The notes below the pieces were generated by a model. The model searched no databases, was not told the origin of the DNA, and saw only the letters and a program-made list of their open reading frames with translations. Positions 8,058-18,432 of a stretch of DNA of 52,692 bases are shown here, piece by piece (position 1 is the stretch's first letter; each line of letters begins with the position of its first letter). The DNA comes from Acidimicrobiaceae bacterium. GTDB taxonomy: Bacteria > Actinomycetota > Acidimicrobiia > Acidimicrobiales > Bog-793. The stretch lies in the NCBI GenBank assembly GCA_003159795.1, contig PLPK01000048.1, forward strand, positions 1 through 52,692, written 5' to 3'. A program made the position numbers and the translations under genes.

Positions 8058-9389
8058 CTAGCCGTCCTCGGGGGCGCTCGCTTCGCTGGGCGGCGCCTCG
8101 GCGCCATAGCGGGCGATGACGTGCACGTCGACACCGGCCTGGCCAGCGAAGCGCAGCACCCGCTGCACGACCGACGTCCCGCTCATGACCTGCTCCCATC
8201 TCGACCGGCGTGCGGCGCCGAGCACGATCAGGGTGATCTGGTGATCCTTTGCGAACTGCACCAAGGCAGTGGCGGGGTCGTCCGCGACTATCTCGTGCCA
8301 GCTCGCGCCGAGGTCCTCGGCCAGGTGCTTGACGGACGCGAGCTCCTCTTTGGACGCCACCCGCGAGCTGTCGTCCGCGACGACGCGGACCACCTGTAGG
8401 TCGGAGTGCACACGGGACGCGATGCGCGCCGCGCGCCGCAGCACCCTGTCGGTGCCCGTCGAACCCGTCACCGCCACCATGATGCGCTCCGCGGTGTCCC
8501 AGACAATGTCCGGATGCTGGGTGACCAGGTACGCCAGCAGCTCCTCCTCGGTCTCGTCCGCCACGAACCTCAGCGCGAGCTCGCGTAGTGCCGAGATGTT
8601 CTGGTGGCGGAAGAAGCTGTTGAGGGCTTGGGGGATCTTCTCGGGGGGATATATGTGGCCGTGCAGCATGCGCCTGCGCAGCTGCTCGGGCGACGAGTCG
8701 ATCAGCTCCAGCTGGTCGGCCTTTCGCACGACCCAGTCGGGCACGCGCTCGCGCACGCCTACGCCGGTGATCGCCTGGACGGCGTCCGCGACGCTTTCGA
8801 GGTGCTGAATGTTAACCGTGCTGATGACGCTGATGCCCGCTTCCAAGATCTCCAGCACGTCTTCCCACCTCTTGGCGTGAGGCCCCGAGCCGGGCACGTT
8901 GGTATGGGCGAGCTCGTCGATGAGCGTCACCTCGGCCTTGCGGGCGAGTACCGCCTCCAGGTCCATCTCCTCAAAGTGCGTGCCCCGGTACTCCACGGAC
9001 TTGCGCGGAACGACGGGCACGTCGCGTATCTGTTGGGCGGTGAGCTGCCGGCCGTGTGTCTCGACGAAGCCGATCACGACGTCGGCACCGCGCTTGTAAC
9101 GGCGCCAACCCTCATCGAGCATCGCCCAGGTCTTTCCGACGCCGGCCACCGCCCCGAGGTAGACGCGGAACTTGCCGGTCGGCTCGACCAGATCGTTGTC
9201 CGCTTCCCTCGACTCAGATGTAGCGACCACCGTCTGTCCCTGCTCCTCGATCCCCGTCGCGTCCCGATCGGTGCCGGAGACGACGCTAGTTCCTTCGCGT
9301 AAAGGGCCGTTTGCACCTGGCGAGCAGGTGACGACGGGGATGGCGTCCCGTAAGAGGTGTGAATCGGCCGATCCGCTCGGTTGACTCAT
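8058..9389 (-). CDS. KdpD N-terminal domain + universal stress domain protein lacking a histidine kinase core
   Basis: FRVYLGAVAGVGKTWAMLDEGWRRYKRGADVVIGFVETHGR...VTLIDELAHTNVPGSGPHAKRWEDVLEILEAGISVISTVNIQHLES (KdpD N domain), then ERIMVAVTGSTGTDRVLRRAARIA...TLIVLGAARRSRWEQVMSGTSVVQRVLR (Usp). Stops without TM helices or HisKA/HATPase. Confidence 0.9.
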   Translation of the reverse strand: MSQPSGSADSHLLRDAIPVVTCSPGANGPLREGTSVVSGTDRDATGIEEQGQTVVATSESREADNDLVEPTGKFRVYLGAVAGVGKTWAMLDEGWRRYKRGADVVIGFVETHGRQLTAQQIRDVPVVPRKSVEYRGTHFEEMDLEAVLARKAEVTLIDELAHTNVPGSGPHAKRWEDVLEILEAGISVISTVNIQHLESVADAVQAITGVGVRERVPDWVVRKADQLELIDSSPEQLRRRMLHGHIYPPEKIPQALNSFFRHQNISALRELALRFVADETEEELLAYLVTQHPDIVWDTAERIMVAVTGSTGTDRVLRRAARIASRVHSDLQVVRVVADDSSRVASKEELASVKHLAEDLGASWHEIVADDPATALVQFAKDHQITLIVLGAARRSRWEQVMSGTSVVQRVLRFAGQAGVDVHVIARYGAEAPPSEASAPEDG

Positions 9390-9898
9390 CCTCGATGAGC
9401 GCCTGATGGGGATCGACCACCTCGCCTTATCGACGAGCGAGGCTGCTCAACCGAGCCACCGACGGGTGAGCGCTGCGAGCGCGACGGTTCTCGCACGCGT
9501 CGAATCGCGGCGTGACGCGATCGCTCGTCTGGCACGTGAGCTTTCCTTGGAAGATCCCCGGGGCCGCGCGGCCATGGAGGTTGTCCGCTACTTCAATGAC
9601 GACGGGGCGAGGAGGATAAGACCCGCGGGGCCATCGTTGACGGTATGCACCTGGAGAAGGTTCCGAGACAGCACCAGCTGTTGGGGTGGCGCCTCGGAAC
9701 CGATGCCCTGGACTTCCTGAGGTCGTCGGAGCCGACCTTGACGTCGACGAATACGGATAACAGTCAGCGCCGGTTCCATGCCGTCGCCTGGCGCGGGGCA
9801 AGCTCCCGCGTGTGATCGTCCCGCGTGGACGGAGAGGATCGTTCAGGGCGCCATCGAGTCGGCCGCGCCACAACTGTCACGACCGGCCGACGGACGCG

Positions 9899-9967
9899 AA
9901 AAAGACCGCCGGGCACCGCCCGCCGCCTCTCGGATGTCCGAGCGGTGGGCGATGCCGTGGCGGTCTT
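9899..9967 (-). terminator. Long near-perfect hairpin followed by a T5 tract; terminator of gene 10005-10556
   Basis: AAGACCGCC (9902-9910) pairs with GGCGGTCTT (9959-9967); further nested pairing down to CTCGG-ATGT-CCGAG. On the minus strand it ends GGTCTTTTTC. Confidence 0.75.
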
Positions 9968-10004
9968 CTAGTCGGTCTCTATCCGGTTCGACTCCGCGCC
10001 TCGG

Positions 10005-10556
10005 CTAAGCGTGCCGCCGTCCGAGGAGCAGACCAAAGCCCGCGAACAGCACGAGCAGGATGCCGGGGATGACGAAGAACCAGGTGAGCAGGTTGAAGTT
10101 CGGCAGGGCGTCGACGGCCGCGTAGTTCTTCTGCTGGGCCTGCATCGTGTTCACGATCGGCTTGTACCAGGCGAGTCCCGGCGGGACGTTCTTGAAGATC
10201 GGAACCACCTGCGCGAAGTGGGTGAGGATCCCGCTCAGGTACGGGGTCTGATGCGAGAGGAGTGCGGGCACCTGGGCGGCAGGGATGTGCAGCGCCGCGG
10301 CGAGCGTCGCGATCAGCACGGGCACTTCGGGTGCGGCCGCCACGGCCCCGGTGGCGAACGGGCCGAGCGGAGTGAATGTTTGCACGTCGTAGTTGACCGT
10401 CTTCTGAACGGCGGCAGGTTGCATGATCGGGTGGAAGGCGCTCAAGAGCTTCTGACCCGCGCTCGCCCTGCTCGGCATGGAGACCGCGAACGGCAACACG
10501 ATCAGCAGAACACCGATGACAAGCACCGGCCAATGGAACATCCGGCTGTGTTTCAT
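10005..10556 (-). CDS. Small membrane protein, N- and C-terminal TM segments, unknown function
   Basis: MKHSRMFHWPVLVIGVLLIVLPFAVSMPSRASAGQKLL...NLLTWFFVIPGILLVLFAGFGLLLGRRHA; SD AAGGAG upstream of ATG 10556. Confidence 0.75.
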   Translation of the reverse strand: MKHSRMFHWPVLVIGVLLIVLPFAVSMPSRASAGQKLLSAFHPIMQPAAVQKTVNYDVQTFTPLGPFATGAVAAAPEVPVLIATLAAALHIPAAQVPALLSHQTPYLSGILTHFAQVVPIFKNVPPGLAWYKPIVNTMQAQQKNYAAVDALPNFNLLTWFFVIPGILLVLFAGFGLLLGRRHA

Positions 10557-11129
10557 GACGTCACTCCTTACTGAGAGCTGATGGGTTGGGGTTGGGACAC
10601 TATGTCCAGGACGTCGTCGATGCGGTGGTGCATGTGTTGTGCGCAGGGTAGCCGAGTGGCTCTCCTCGTGACGGCATTCCTGCTGCCAGTGCTGGGAGCG
10701 TCGTCGACACACTGACCTGCCCAGAGGCGAATGTTACGAGCCGCCGGTCGGTCGCCAGCGCCTGGGGCGGGACCCGGGTGGCGTCGATGATGCCGTGCGA
10801 CCCGCGGTGCCACCCCTGGCGGGGGAACCCGAGGGGCCTGTCCATCCCAACCGGACGGAGGCTGACCCGCCCAGGCCGCCCGCGACCCTTCGGTCCGCAG
10901 CACGCCCTCGGGCCGGCGTCGCCCGGCGGTCGCCGTCGTCCGTCGCAGACGGCGCGTTCAGCATTCCGGCGGCCCTGAGCCGTCGTCGCCGGTGTCATGA
11001 AATGTTGTGTCGCGGGTCTCATGACGTGCCCGTTCCGTCGGCTGCCGCCCCAGAGGGCCGGAGACTCGTGCAACGACGAACGACAAGTAGAGTGCGCCGG
11101 TGAGTTTCGTGATGACGCCTGCCTGACCC

Positions 11130-13085
11130 GTGGGACTGCAAGAGGATCACGTCACGTCACGCACCGAATCGGATCCTGCCCACGCCTCGCGCGACCCGAG
11201 GGAGATCCCAGCGAGGCGTGAGCGGCTCTCGCGGAGGTCGCTGGCGTGGGTGCTCGCGGCCCTGGTCGCGTACCTCGCGATCGCGTGCCTTGCGTACTGG
11301 CCGGTCGGGCCGCTCAGCGAGACGCAGATCGTCGGGTGCGCCTGCTCCGACCGGATCCAGGAGGTGTGGTTCCTCGGCTGGACGTTCCACGCGCTGAGCC
11401 ACGCGATCAACCCGTTCATGACCTCGGCGATGAACTACCCCTACGGGATCAATCTCGCCGACAACACGTCGATGCCGTTGCTCGGGGTGCTCGCGTCGCC
11501 GATCACCGCGATCTTCGGTCCCATCGCCGCATTCAACCTCTTCATGCGGCTTGCCTTTTTCGCGTCGGCGGCCTCGATGATGTTCGTCCTGCGGCGCTAC
11601 ACGAAGTGGTTCCCGGCTGCGTTCCTCGGTGGTCTGCTCTACGGGTTCTCGCCCTACGTCGTCAGCCAGGCGGTAGGCCACCTGTTCGTCGCGTTCGTGC
11701 CGATCCCGCCGCTCGTCGTCCTCGTCCTCGACGAGCTCCTCAGGCGGCAGGAGAGAAGCGCGCGCCGGTACGGGGTGATCCTCGGGCTGTTGCTCGCGGC
11801 CCAGTTCTTCATCTCGGTCGAGGTTCTCGTGACGACGGTGATCTGTGCCGTCGGCGGGATCGTCTTCGCCGTCGCGGTCTCGCACGCAGCGGTGCGACAA
11901 CGAATGGCCCACGCGCTGGAGGGTGCCAAGTGGGCCCTCGTCACGCTCGCCGTGCTGGTCGCCTACCCCCTGTACCTCTACTTCCTCGGTCCGTGGCACG
12001 TGAAGGGCCCGCAGCACAAGGTGGTGAACCTCTCCAAGCTGAAAGTCGACCTGTTCGGGACGATCACTCCGACCGTCAGTCAGTACTTCGCGCCGCATCA
12101 CATCGCGGCGATCGGCACGAGCTACGTCGACGACGACATCGCCGAGAACGGTTCCTACCTCGGGATCCCGCTCGTCGTTCTGCTGCCCTATCTGCTCTAT
12201 CGGATCCGGCGTGACCGGTTCGTCATGACGGTGGCCTTCATGGGATTGGTCGCCTACGTGCTTTCGCTCGGGTCGTCGCTCAATGTCGGCGGCCACACCA
12301 CCGGCGTCCCGCTGCCGTTTGCAATCATGACCAAGCTCCCCGTGATCGACAATCTGATCGCGTCGAGGTTCTCGCTCTATGTGGCTCTGGCCGCGGCGTT
12401 CGTCTTCGCGATCGGCCTGGATCACTGGAAACGGGGCGTCGGGGCCCTCTCCCGGGTCGAACGTGCACCCGTCCGCCGCCGCGGCAACTGGGCCACGACG
12501 GCCTGGCGACGCGTTCCAGTCACGGGTCTCGTCGCGCTGGTCGGCGCCGGCGTGCTGATCCCCCTCGTCCCGCAGATGCCGCTCCGTGAGCAGGCGGCGA
12601 ACGTTCCGGCCTACTTCACCTCCGCCTCGGTCAGGGCGATTCCAGAGGGAAGCGTCGTCCTTCCGTATCCCTACGACATCGGCGCGGTCAACTACGGGAT
12701 GCTCTGGCAGGCGGTCTCGGGCTTTCGGTTCAAGATCGTCGGCGGCGAGGCGTCCAAGCCGCCGCCGAGCGCGCCGGGGGCCACCCGTGCCGACCCGGTG
12801 CCGCCCGTCGTGGTGCTGAATCTGTTCCAGGCCGGGTACCTGGGGCTCATCCAGAAGCTGGCACCGAACTACGTCCCGATTCGGGAGGCGCAGGTGCGCC
12901 TCTACTTCAGGCGATGGCACGTCGGCACGGTCATCTTCTATCCGGCGGGTGCCGACCCGGCACTCGTGCTCCGCTACCTGACTTTCGCCTTCGGACGAAC
13001 GCCGGTGAAGGTCGGGGGAATCGACATCTGGTACCACACGGACACGGTCGATGCCTGGCTCCCCGCGAGGTCCGGTCGTTCGTGA
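11130..13085 (+). CDS. Polytopic membrane protein, GT-C-like/YfhO-like glycosyltransferase-type
   Basis: Many predicted TM segments (AWVLAALVAYLAIACLAYW, FVMTVAFMGLVAYVLSLGSSL etc.) and a C-terminal extracellular segment; 651 aa. Confidence 0.65.
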   Translation: MGLQEDHVTSRTESDPAHASRDPREIPARRERLSRRSLAWVLAALVAYLAIACLAYWPVGPLSETQIVGCACSDRIQEVWFLGWTFHALSHAINPFMTSAMNYPYGINLADNTSMPLLGVLASPITAIFGPIAAFNLFMRLAFFASAASMMFVLRRYTKWFPAAFLGGLLYGFSPYVVSQAVGHLFVAFVPIPPLVVLVLDELLRRQERSARRYGVILGLLLAAQFFISVEVLVTTVICAVGGIVFAVAVSHAAVRQRMAHALEGAKWALVTLAVLVAYPLYLYFLGPWHVKGPQHKVVNLSKLKVDLFGTITPTVSQYFAPHHIAAIGTSYVDDDIAENGSYLGIPLVVLLPYLLYRIRRDRFVMTVAFMGLVAYVLSLGSSLNVGGHTTGVPLPFAIMTKLPVIDNLIASRFSLYVALAAAFVFAIGLDHWKRGVGALSRVERAPVRRRGNWATTAWRRVPVTGLVALVGAGVLIPLVPQMPLREQAANVPAYFTSASVRAIPEGSVVLPYPYDIGAVNYGMLWQAVSGFRFKIVGGEASKPPPSAPGATRADPVPPVVVLNLFQAGYLGLIQKLAPNYVPIREAQVRLYFRRWHVGTVIFYPAGADPALVLRYLTFAFGRTPVKVGGIDIWYHTDTVDAWLPARSGRS

Positions 13086-13285
13086 TGCGGCGCGGGCCCG
13101 CCTCGTCTCGTGCTGGCGACCGGGGACTCCGGGGGGTCGACCGTGGCGGCCCGGAGAACACCCGGTCCGTCGTCGGGATGGCCCCGATGCCCACTGACCC
13201 GGTGGTCACGTCGCCGGGCTCGTGACGGGGGATCGACGCGCACGGAGCCGTGTCCGGGACGGTCACCCGGGAAGGGAGTGACGCG

Positions 13286-14314
13286 ATGAAAGCCTGTGTC
13301 TATCGCCGTTACGGCGGTCCAGAGGTGCTCGAGATCGTCGAGCGTCCGCGGCCCGTCCCCGGCCCGGGGGAGGTGCTCGTCAAGGTCGCCGTGTCCGGCG
13401 TGAACCCGACGGACTGGAAGATGCGTCGCGGTGCGACGGCGCCGCGGGCGCTCCCGTACCCGGAGATCGTCCCGGCACAGGACGGAGCCGGGGTTGTCGT
13501 CGAGGTCGGCGAGGGCGTGGATCCGGCCCGGTCGGGCGAGCGCGTCTGGCTCTGGGAGTGCGCATGGCGGCGTGCCGGGGGAACCGCGCAGGAGTTCGTC
13601 ACGCTCCCCGCCGACCACGCCGTGTTCCTCCCCGCGCCCGCGTCGTTCGACCTCGGGGCGGCGCTCGGCATTCCGGCGCTCACGGCGCACCGTTGTCTCA
13701 CGGTCAGTGCGGACTCGTCGGGCAGGCTCGGGCCGGGGGCGCTTTCCGGCTGCACCGTGCTCGTCGCGGGCGGAGCCGGCGCCGTCGGCCACGCCGCGAT
13801 CGAGCTCGCCCGGTGGTCGGGCGCGGTGGTCGTCACGACGGTGAGCTCCGAGGAGAAGGCGGCGCTGGCGCGGGCCGCCGGCGCGGACGTCGTGATCAAC
13901 TACCGGACCGAGGATGTCGTGGCCAGGACCAGGGAATTCGTTCCCGAAGGAGTCGGTTGCATCGTCGAGGTCGACTCGGTCACCAACGCCGGGATCGACC
14001 AGGACGTCCTCGCGGCCAACGGCATCGTCGCCGTCTACGCCAGTGACGAGCGGGACCTGTCGATGCCGGTGCGACCGGTGATGACGCTGAACGCCCGCTA
14101 TCAGTTCGTCCTCGTCTACACGGTCCCCCCGGCCGCCAAGTCCGCCGCCGTCGAGGACGTCGCCGCGGCTGTCGCCGACGAGGCGCTCCGGGTGGGCGAG
14201 GAGACCGGTCTCCCGCTCCACCGCTTCCCGCTGGCACGGATCCGTGAGGCGCAGAGCGCCGTGGAGGAGGGGGTCACCGGCAAGGTCCTGGTCGACGTTT
14301 CCGAACCGTCCTAG
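13286..14314 (+). CDS. MDR-family zinc-independent NADPH:quinone oxidoreductase
   Basis: MKACVYRRYGGPEVLEIVERPRPVPGPGEVLVKVAVSGVNPTDWKMR...GCTVLVAGGAGAVGHAAIELARWSGAVVVTTVSS. Confidence 0.9.
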   Translation: MKACVYRRYGGPEVLEIVERPRPVPGPGEVLVKVAVSGVNPTDWKMRRGATAPRALPYPEIVPAQDGAGVVVEVGEGVDPARSGERVWLWECAWRRAGGTAQEFVTLPADHAVFLPAPASFDLGAALGIPALTAHRCLTVSADSSGRLGPGALSGCTVLVAGGAGAVGHAAIELARWSGAVVVTTVSSEEKAALARAAGADVVINYRTEDVVARTREFVPEGVGCIVEVDSVTNAGIDQDVLAANGIVAVYASDERDLSMPVRPVMTLNARYQFVLVYTVPPAAKSAAVEDVAAAVADEALRVGEETGLPLHRFPLARIREAQSAVEEGVTGKVLVDVSEPS

Positions 14315-14381
14315 ACGCCGACCCTCGCGCGTGCCACATCGCGAGGCTCGCGGGCCGGTCCGGCGCAGCCGCGGCCACACC

Positions 14382-16040
14382 TCAGGCGTTCGGGCCGTAG
14401 ACCTGTCGCCAGTTGGGGACCGAGGGCCTGAAACGCCCCGCCGGACCCCGTCCGAAAAGAGCGAAGAGGTTGCCGGTGATCCGCCGGGTGATCGTGGCCG
14501 GACAGTCGCGCGTGCCTCGCGGACAGGGCGTGAGGGACCCGATCCACGAGGTCGCGCCGCTGTCGAAGATCCCGGCACGGCTTGTCGGGTCGGTCCAGTA
14601 GGTCATGTCGGAGTAAATGAACCCCTGCGAGGCACCCGTCTCGCTCACCGCGTCCGAGAGGCTGACCGGCGAGTGGGCGAGTATCTCGAGGTCGGCGGGA
14701 TGGTCCCCGGGGTCGAACTCGTCGAGGTCGCCGGTGACGATCCCCGGCACCTGCGAGCCGCGGCGGAGCCCGGTGCCGCGGAAGATCCACGGGGAGGCGT
14801 CGCGCGCGACGACGAGTCGCCCGGGCCTCGCGCCCGGCAGCAGGTAGCCGACGTACTGCTCGCCGACGAATCCGATCTCCGGCCAGTTGGCCGGCGGCGA
14901 GCTCCAGGTGTTCTCGGTCACCTCGAGTGGGTCGCCCTTGTTGTAGAGGGGGTCCTCCGCCGGGTCGCGGTAGTCGACTTCCTCGCGGTCGGCTCCCAGG
15001 GGAGAGGCCTGGAGCCGCACGTGGCGGAGAATGGCGCTCGCCCCGAAGAAGATCATGTTGACGCCGTGGGCCTCGGCCCGGTCCGCCGCTCGGCGCTCGG
15101 TGAGCGACCAGCATTCGTCGTGGCCGAGGGACAGCATCGCCCGATGCTCTCCCAGCAGGGCGGGATGCTGCTCGACGGTGACATCCGTGACGTAGGTGAC
15201 GTCGAGGCCCTCCTGCTCGACGAAGCGGATGAGCGGGTACTCGCTGCCGAGGAAGTCACCGGCCCCGTCGCCGTAGTCGTAGGGGCGGTCGAACGAGACG
15301 ACCCGGGCGCGGTTGCACGGCGGATACCCGCCGGCCGGACAGGTGCCCTCGCCGCCGTAGAAGTCGTAGCCCCCGTACTGGTTCCAGGCCTGCCAGGTGT
15401 AGACGTCGTTCTTCACGACGTAGGCGGCCGTGCTGGTCGGGTCCCAGACGGTCAGCGGGACGTAGCTTGCCTGTCCGCCGCTCCCGACGAGCTTGAGCAG
15501 GTAGTCACCCTGGACAAAGGCGCGGGTGACTGTGAAGTCGAGTGTCGGGGTCCAGTTGTCGCAGGCGACCATGTTCGTCACCGTCGTCCGCGGGCAGGGC
15601 GGCTGTTGACGCCCGGCGACCTCGGGCGACCGCCAGACGAGGCGGCCACCCCTTCCCTGGTAGTAGCCCATCCGGTAGGCGTCGACGTGCAGCCGCGACG
15701 CGGTCGTGGTCACGTAGAGCGTGACGTGGTCGCCGTGCGCCGCATACGTCGTGGAGGCGAACCCCGCGATCGACCCCGGTGTGCCCGGGCGGATCTCCCA
15801 GTCCCGGGTCCCGGGTCGCTTGTTCTCCTCGATCACCCAGCGCGTCTGCATCCCGTCCCGGCCAGGGGACGTCGTCGGATGGTGGCCCGCTCCCAGAGTT
15901 GGCTTGTGCCGGCCGTTCCGTGGCGCGGCCGCGTCCCGGCTCCTCGTCGCCGTGGCGCTGGACCCGGGCGTGGCGAATGCCAGCCCGGCGGTGACGGTGA
16001 CGGCGACGGCGATGTAGGTGACACGACGCTTCGAGATCAC
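14382..16040 (-). CDS. Secreted protein with N,N-dimethylformamidase large-subunit-like C-terminal domain
   Basis: GTG 16040 with SD GGAAGGA; signal peptide VISKRRVTYIAVAVTVTAGLAFATPGSSATA; VWDPTSTAAYVVKNDVYTWQAWNQYGGYDFYGG...VSFDRPYDYGDGAGDFLGSEYPLIRFVEQEGLDVTYVTDVTVEQHP...SLGHDECWS. Confidence 0.75.
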   Translation of the reverse strand: MISKRRVTYIAVAVTVTAGLAFATPGSSATATRSRDAAAPRNGRHKPTLGAGHHPTTSPGRDGMQTRWVIEENKRPGTRDWEIRPGTPGSIAGFASTTYAAHGDHVTLYVTTTASRLHVDAYRMGYYQGRGGRLVWRSPEVAGRQQPPCPRTTVTNMVACDNWTPTLDFTVTRAFVQGDYLLKLVGSGGQASYVPLTVWDPTSTAAYVVKNDVYTWQAWNQYGGYDFYGGEGTCPAGGYPPCNRARVVSFDRPYDYGDGAGDFLGSEYPLIRFVEQEGLDVTYVTDVTVEQHPALLGEHRAMLSLGHDECWSLTERRAADRAEAHGVNMIFFGASAILRHVRLQASPLGADREEVDYRDPAEDPLYNKGDPLEVTENTWSSPPANWPEIGFVGEQYVGYLLPGARPGRLVVARDASPWIFRGTGLRRGSQVPGIVTGDLDEFDPGDHPADLEILAHSPVSLSDAVSETGASQGFIYSDMTYWTDPTSRAGIFDSGATSWIGSLTPCPRGTRDCPATITRRITGNLFALFGRGPAGRFRPSVPNWRQVYGPNA

Positions 16041-16538
16041 ATTGCCAATCCTTCCCGGTCCACGAAAATTCCCCGCCGGCGGGGGGGACCTGCGAGGAGC
16101 CGGACCAGGCCCCCGTGGGAGGCGGGGTTGATCCCGGCGCGCCGGGCGGAATGGTGGCACCAGGTCATGACATCTCCCCGCATCGGGCACTCGCGTGGGT
16201 GGAGGGTCCCCATATGACGGGAACGACTGTATGTCGCCGGGGTCCGGGCCCGGCGTCGCTGGCCAGCCCGTCCGTCGTCGCCCCAGCCCGTCGCTCGCCC
16301 GTTCGATCGATCCCACGGGCTCAGGCGATCGACGCGTGTTGACGGCATTCAACCTCGGGTTCCGCACCGTGACGGGGCCATGGCGCATGATCACGCCACG
16401 GTGGGGCCCTTGGTAAGATCTACAAACTAGTCTGATTTTCTCGCTGGCAATCCTGAGGTTTGTCGCGAGTTCGGCGGGATATGGGGCCAGCTCGAGGCCC
16501 TCGCACAGTCGGGAATTCAAGCCACCGCACATTGTTCC

Positions 16539-18311
16539 GTGAGGATCTCGATGGCAAAACGGCCGAAGTCGAATCCCGGGGGCCTGGGTTCAAAGCTTTC
16601 ACCCGGCGAGATCGAGCGCCTCTGCATGCGCAACCTGCTCGACCTGCCAGGCGAGCGCATCTTTTTCAAGGATCTCGAGAGCCGTTTCCTCGTCGTCAGC
16701 CGGGGACTGCTCGAGGACCAGCTGCCGGGATGGTCGTCGGCGGACGTCATCGGCAAGACCGACTTCGACATCTTCAGCGAGCCGCACGCCGTCGCCGCCT
16801 TCGAGGACGAGCAGCGGATCATCCGGACCGGTGAGCCGATCGTCGGCAAGATCGAGCGGGAGACCTTCCGCAACCGCCCCGACGTCTGGGTGTCGACGAC
16901 GAAGTTCCCGTTGCGGGACGACGAGGGGCGGATCATCGGCAGCTTCGGCATCTCGCGGGACGTCACCGCCCAGATGGTGGCGGAGCAGGCCCTCACCTAC
17001 CAGTCGCTCCACGATACGGTGACGGGCCTCGTCAACCGCGTCGCGCTGCGGGACCGGCTCTCCCAGTCCCTCGCGCTGCTCGAGCGCCAGCCCGGGCAGG
17101 TCGCGCTGCTGTTCATCGACCTCGACAACTTCAAGACGATCAACGACTCGTTCGGCCACGAGACGGGCGACAAGGTGCTCGTCGAGGTGGCACGGCGCCT
17201 GACGAGCGTGGCGCGGCGCGCCGACACCGTCGCCCGCCTCGGCGGCGACGAGTTCGTCATGCTCTGCACGGCGCTGCGCGCCGACGACGACCCGCGCCTG
17301 CTCGGCGAGCGGGTCGTGCGCACCGTCGCCAAGCCCTTCATCGAGGGCGGGCTCGACCTGTCGATCACGGCGAGCGTCGGGATCGTCCTCACCGACGACC
17401 CGATCGCCGACCCGGGCCAGCTCTTCCAGGACGCCGACATCGCGATGTACCGCGCCAAGGACACCGGCAAGAACTGCTTCCAGATCTTCTCGCCTTCGCA
17501 GCGGGCCCGGGCCGTCGCCAGCCACGTCCTCGAGCGGGAACTGCGGGAGGCCCTCGACGCTTCCCAGCTCTTCCTCCTCTACCAACCGCTCTTCTCGATC
17601 GAGGACCGCAGCCTGCGTGGCGTGGAGGCCCTCGTGCGCTGGAACCACCCCACCCGGGGGATCGTGCTGCCGCTCGAGTTCATTTCGCTCGCCGAGGAGC
17701 GCGGCCTCATTACCCGGATCGACAGCTACGTCCTCGACGAGGCCTGTCGCCAGCTCAGCGTCTGGCTTCGAGAGGGGGGCTGGTCGAGCGAGTTCACGGT
17801 GGCGGTGAACATCTCCGGGCGCCAGCTCGTCGACCCGGGCTTCGCGGCCTATGTCGCGAAGACCCTCGCGCTGCACGGGCTCGAGCCCTCCCGGCTCTGC
17901 CTCGAGATCACCGAGACGACCCTCAACGGCGAGGCCGGCGACGTCGAGACGACGCTGGCGGCGCTCTCCGGACAGGGCGTCCGCCTCGCCATCGACGACT
18001 ACGGGACTGGCTACTCGACGCTCGCCCACCTCCACCGGTTGCGGGTTGACATCTTGAAGATCGACCGCAGCTTCATCGAGCAGATCGGCCGCACCGAACG
18101 TGACTCCGAGATCATCGCTGCCGTCACGGCGATGTCCCACGCGCTGGGCATGTCGGTCGTCGGCGAGGGGATCGCGACGAGCGAGCAGCTCGACGAGCTC
18201 GCCTCGCTCGACTGCGACCAAGTCCAGGGCTTCCTCTTCGCCCACCCGCTCCCGGCCGAGGGCATCGCCGAGTTCCGGCGCGGCGCGACACCGCGACCCG
18301 CTTCCCCCTAG
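16539..18311 (+). CDS. PAS-GGDEF-EAL cyclic-di-GMP turnover protein
   Basis: PAS-like VIGKTDFDIFSEPHAVAAFEDEQRI; RLGGDEFVML; GVEALVRWNHPTRG; VNISGRQL, LEITETTL, AIDDYGTGYSTL, LKIDRSF, VGEGIATSEQ. Both catalytic signatures look intact. Confidence 0.95.
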   Translation: MRISMAKRPKSNPGGLGSKLSPGEIERLCMRNLLDLPGERIFFKDLESRFLVVSRGLLEDQLPGWSSADVIGKTDFDIFSEPHAVAAFEDEQRIIRTGEPIVGKIERETFRNRPDVWVSTTKFPLRDDEGRIIGSFGISRDVTAQMVAEQALTYQSLHDTVTGLVNRVALRDRLSQSLALLERQPGQVALLFIDLDNFKTINDSFGHETGDKVLVEVARRLTSVARRADTVARLGGDEFVMLCTALRADDDPRLLGERVVRTVAKPFIEGGLDLSITASVGIVLTDDPIADPGQLFQDADIAMYRAKDTGKNCFQIFSPSQRARAVASHVLERELREALDASQLFLLYQPLFSIEDRSLRGVEALVRWNHPTRGIVLPLEFISLAEERGLITRIDSYVLDEACRQLSVWLREGGWSSEFTVAVNISGRQLVDPGFAAYVAKTLALHGLEPSRLCLEITETTLNGEAGDVETTLAALSGQGVRLAIDDYGTGYSTLAHLHRLRVDILKIDRSFIEQIGRTERDSEIIAAVTAMSHALGMSVVGEGIATSEQLDELASLDCDQVQGFLFAHPLPAEGIAEFRRGATPRPASP

Positions 18312-18418
18312 ACCGGTCCCACCTCCCAGGAACGAACGGCCGTCCGCGCCTCCCTCGTCGCCGCAGGCGCCGTACCTGGGCCGCCGGGGTGTCGGGGCTG
18401 TCCGGCCGGTACTCGCCC

Positions 18419-18432
18419 GGGACCTTGGTCCC
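18419..18432. promoter_or_regulatory. DosR/DevR-box-like inverted repeat
   Basis: GGGACC-TT-GGTCCC in the intergenic region upstream of the MFS gene. Confidence 0.3.

Noticed and set aside
9406-9720. 104-aa plus ORF in the KdpD upstream region
   Set aside because: Some helical composition but no motif, no convincing RBS, and the region between KdpD and the terminator hairpin otherwise looks non-coding.
11157-13037. 626-aa minus ORF antisense to the membrane protein
   Set aside because: Asp/Arg-rich low-complexity translation typical of antisense to a hydrophobic, high-GC gene.
14244-16217. 657-aa plus ORF antisense to the DMFase-like gene
   Set aside because: Shadow ORF; the minus frame has a signal peptide, SD and domain motifs.
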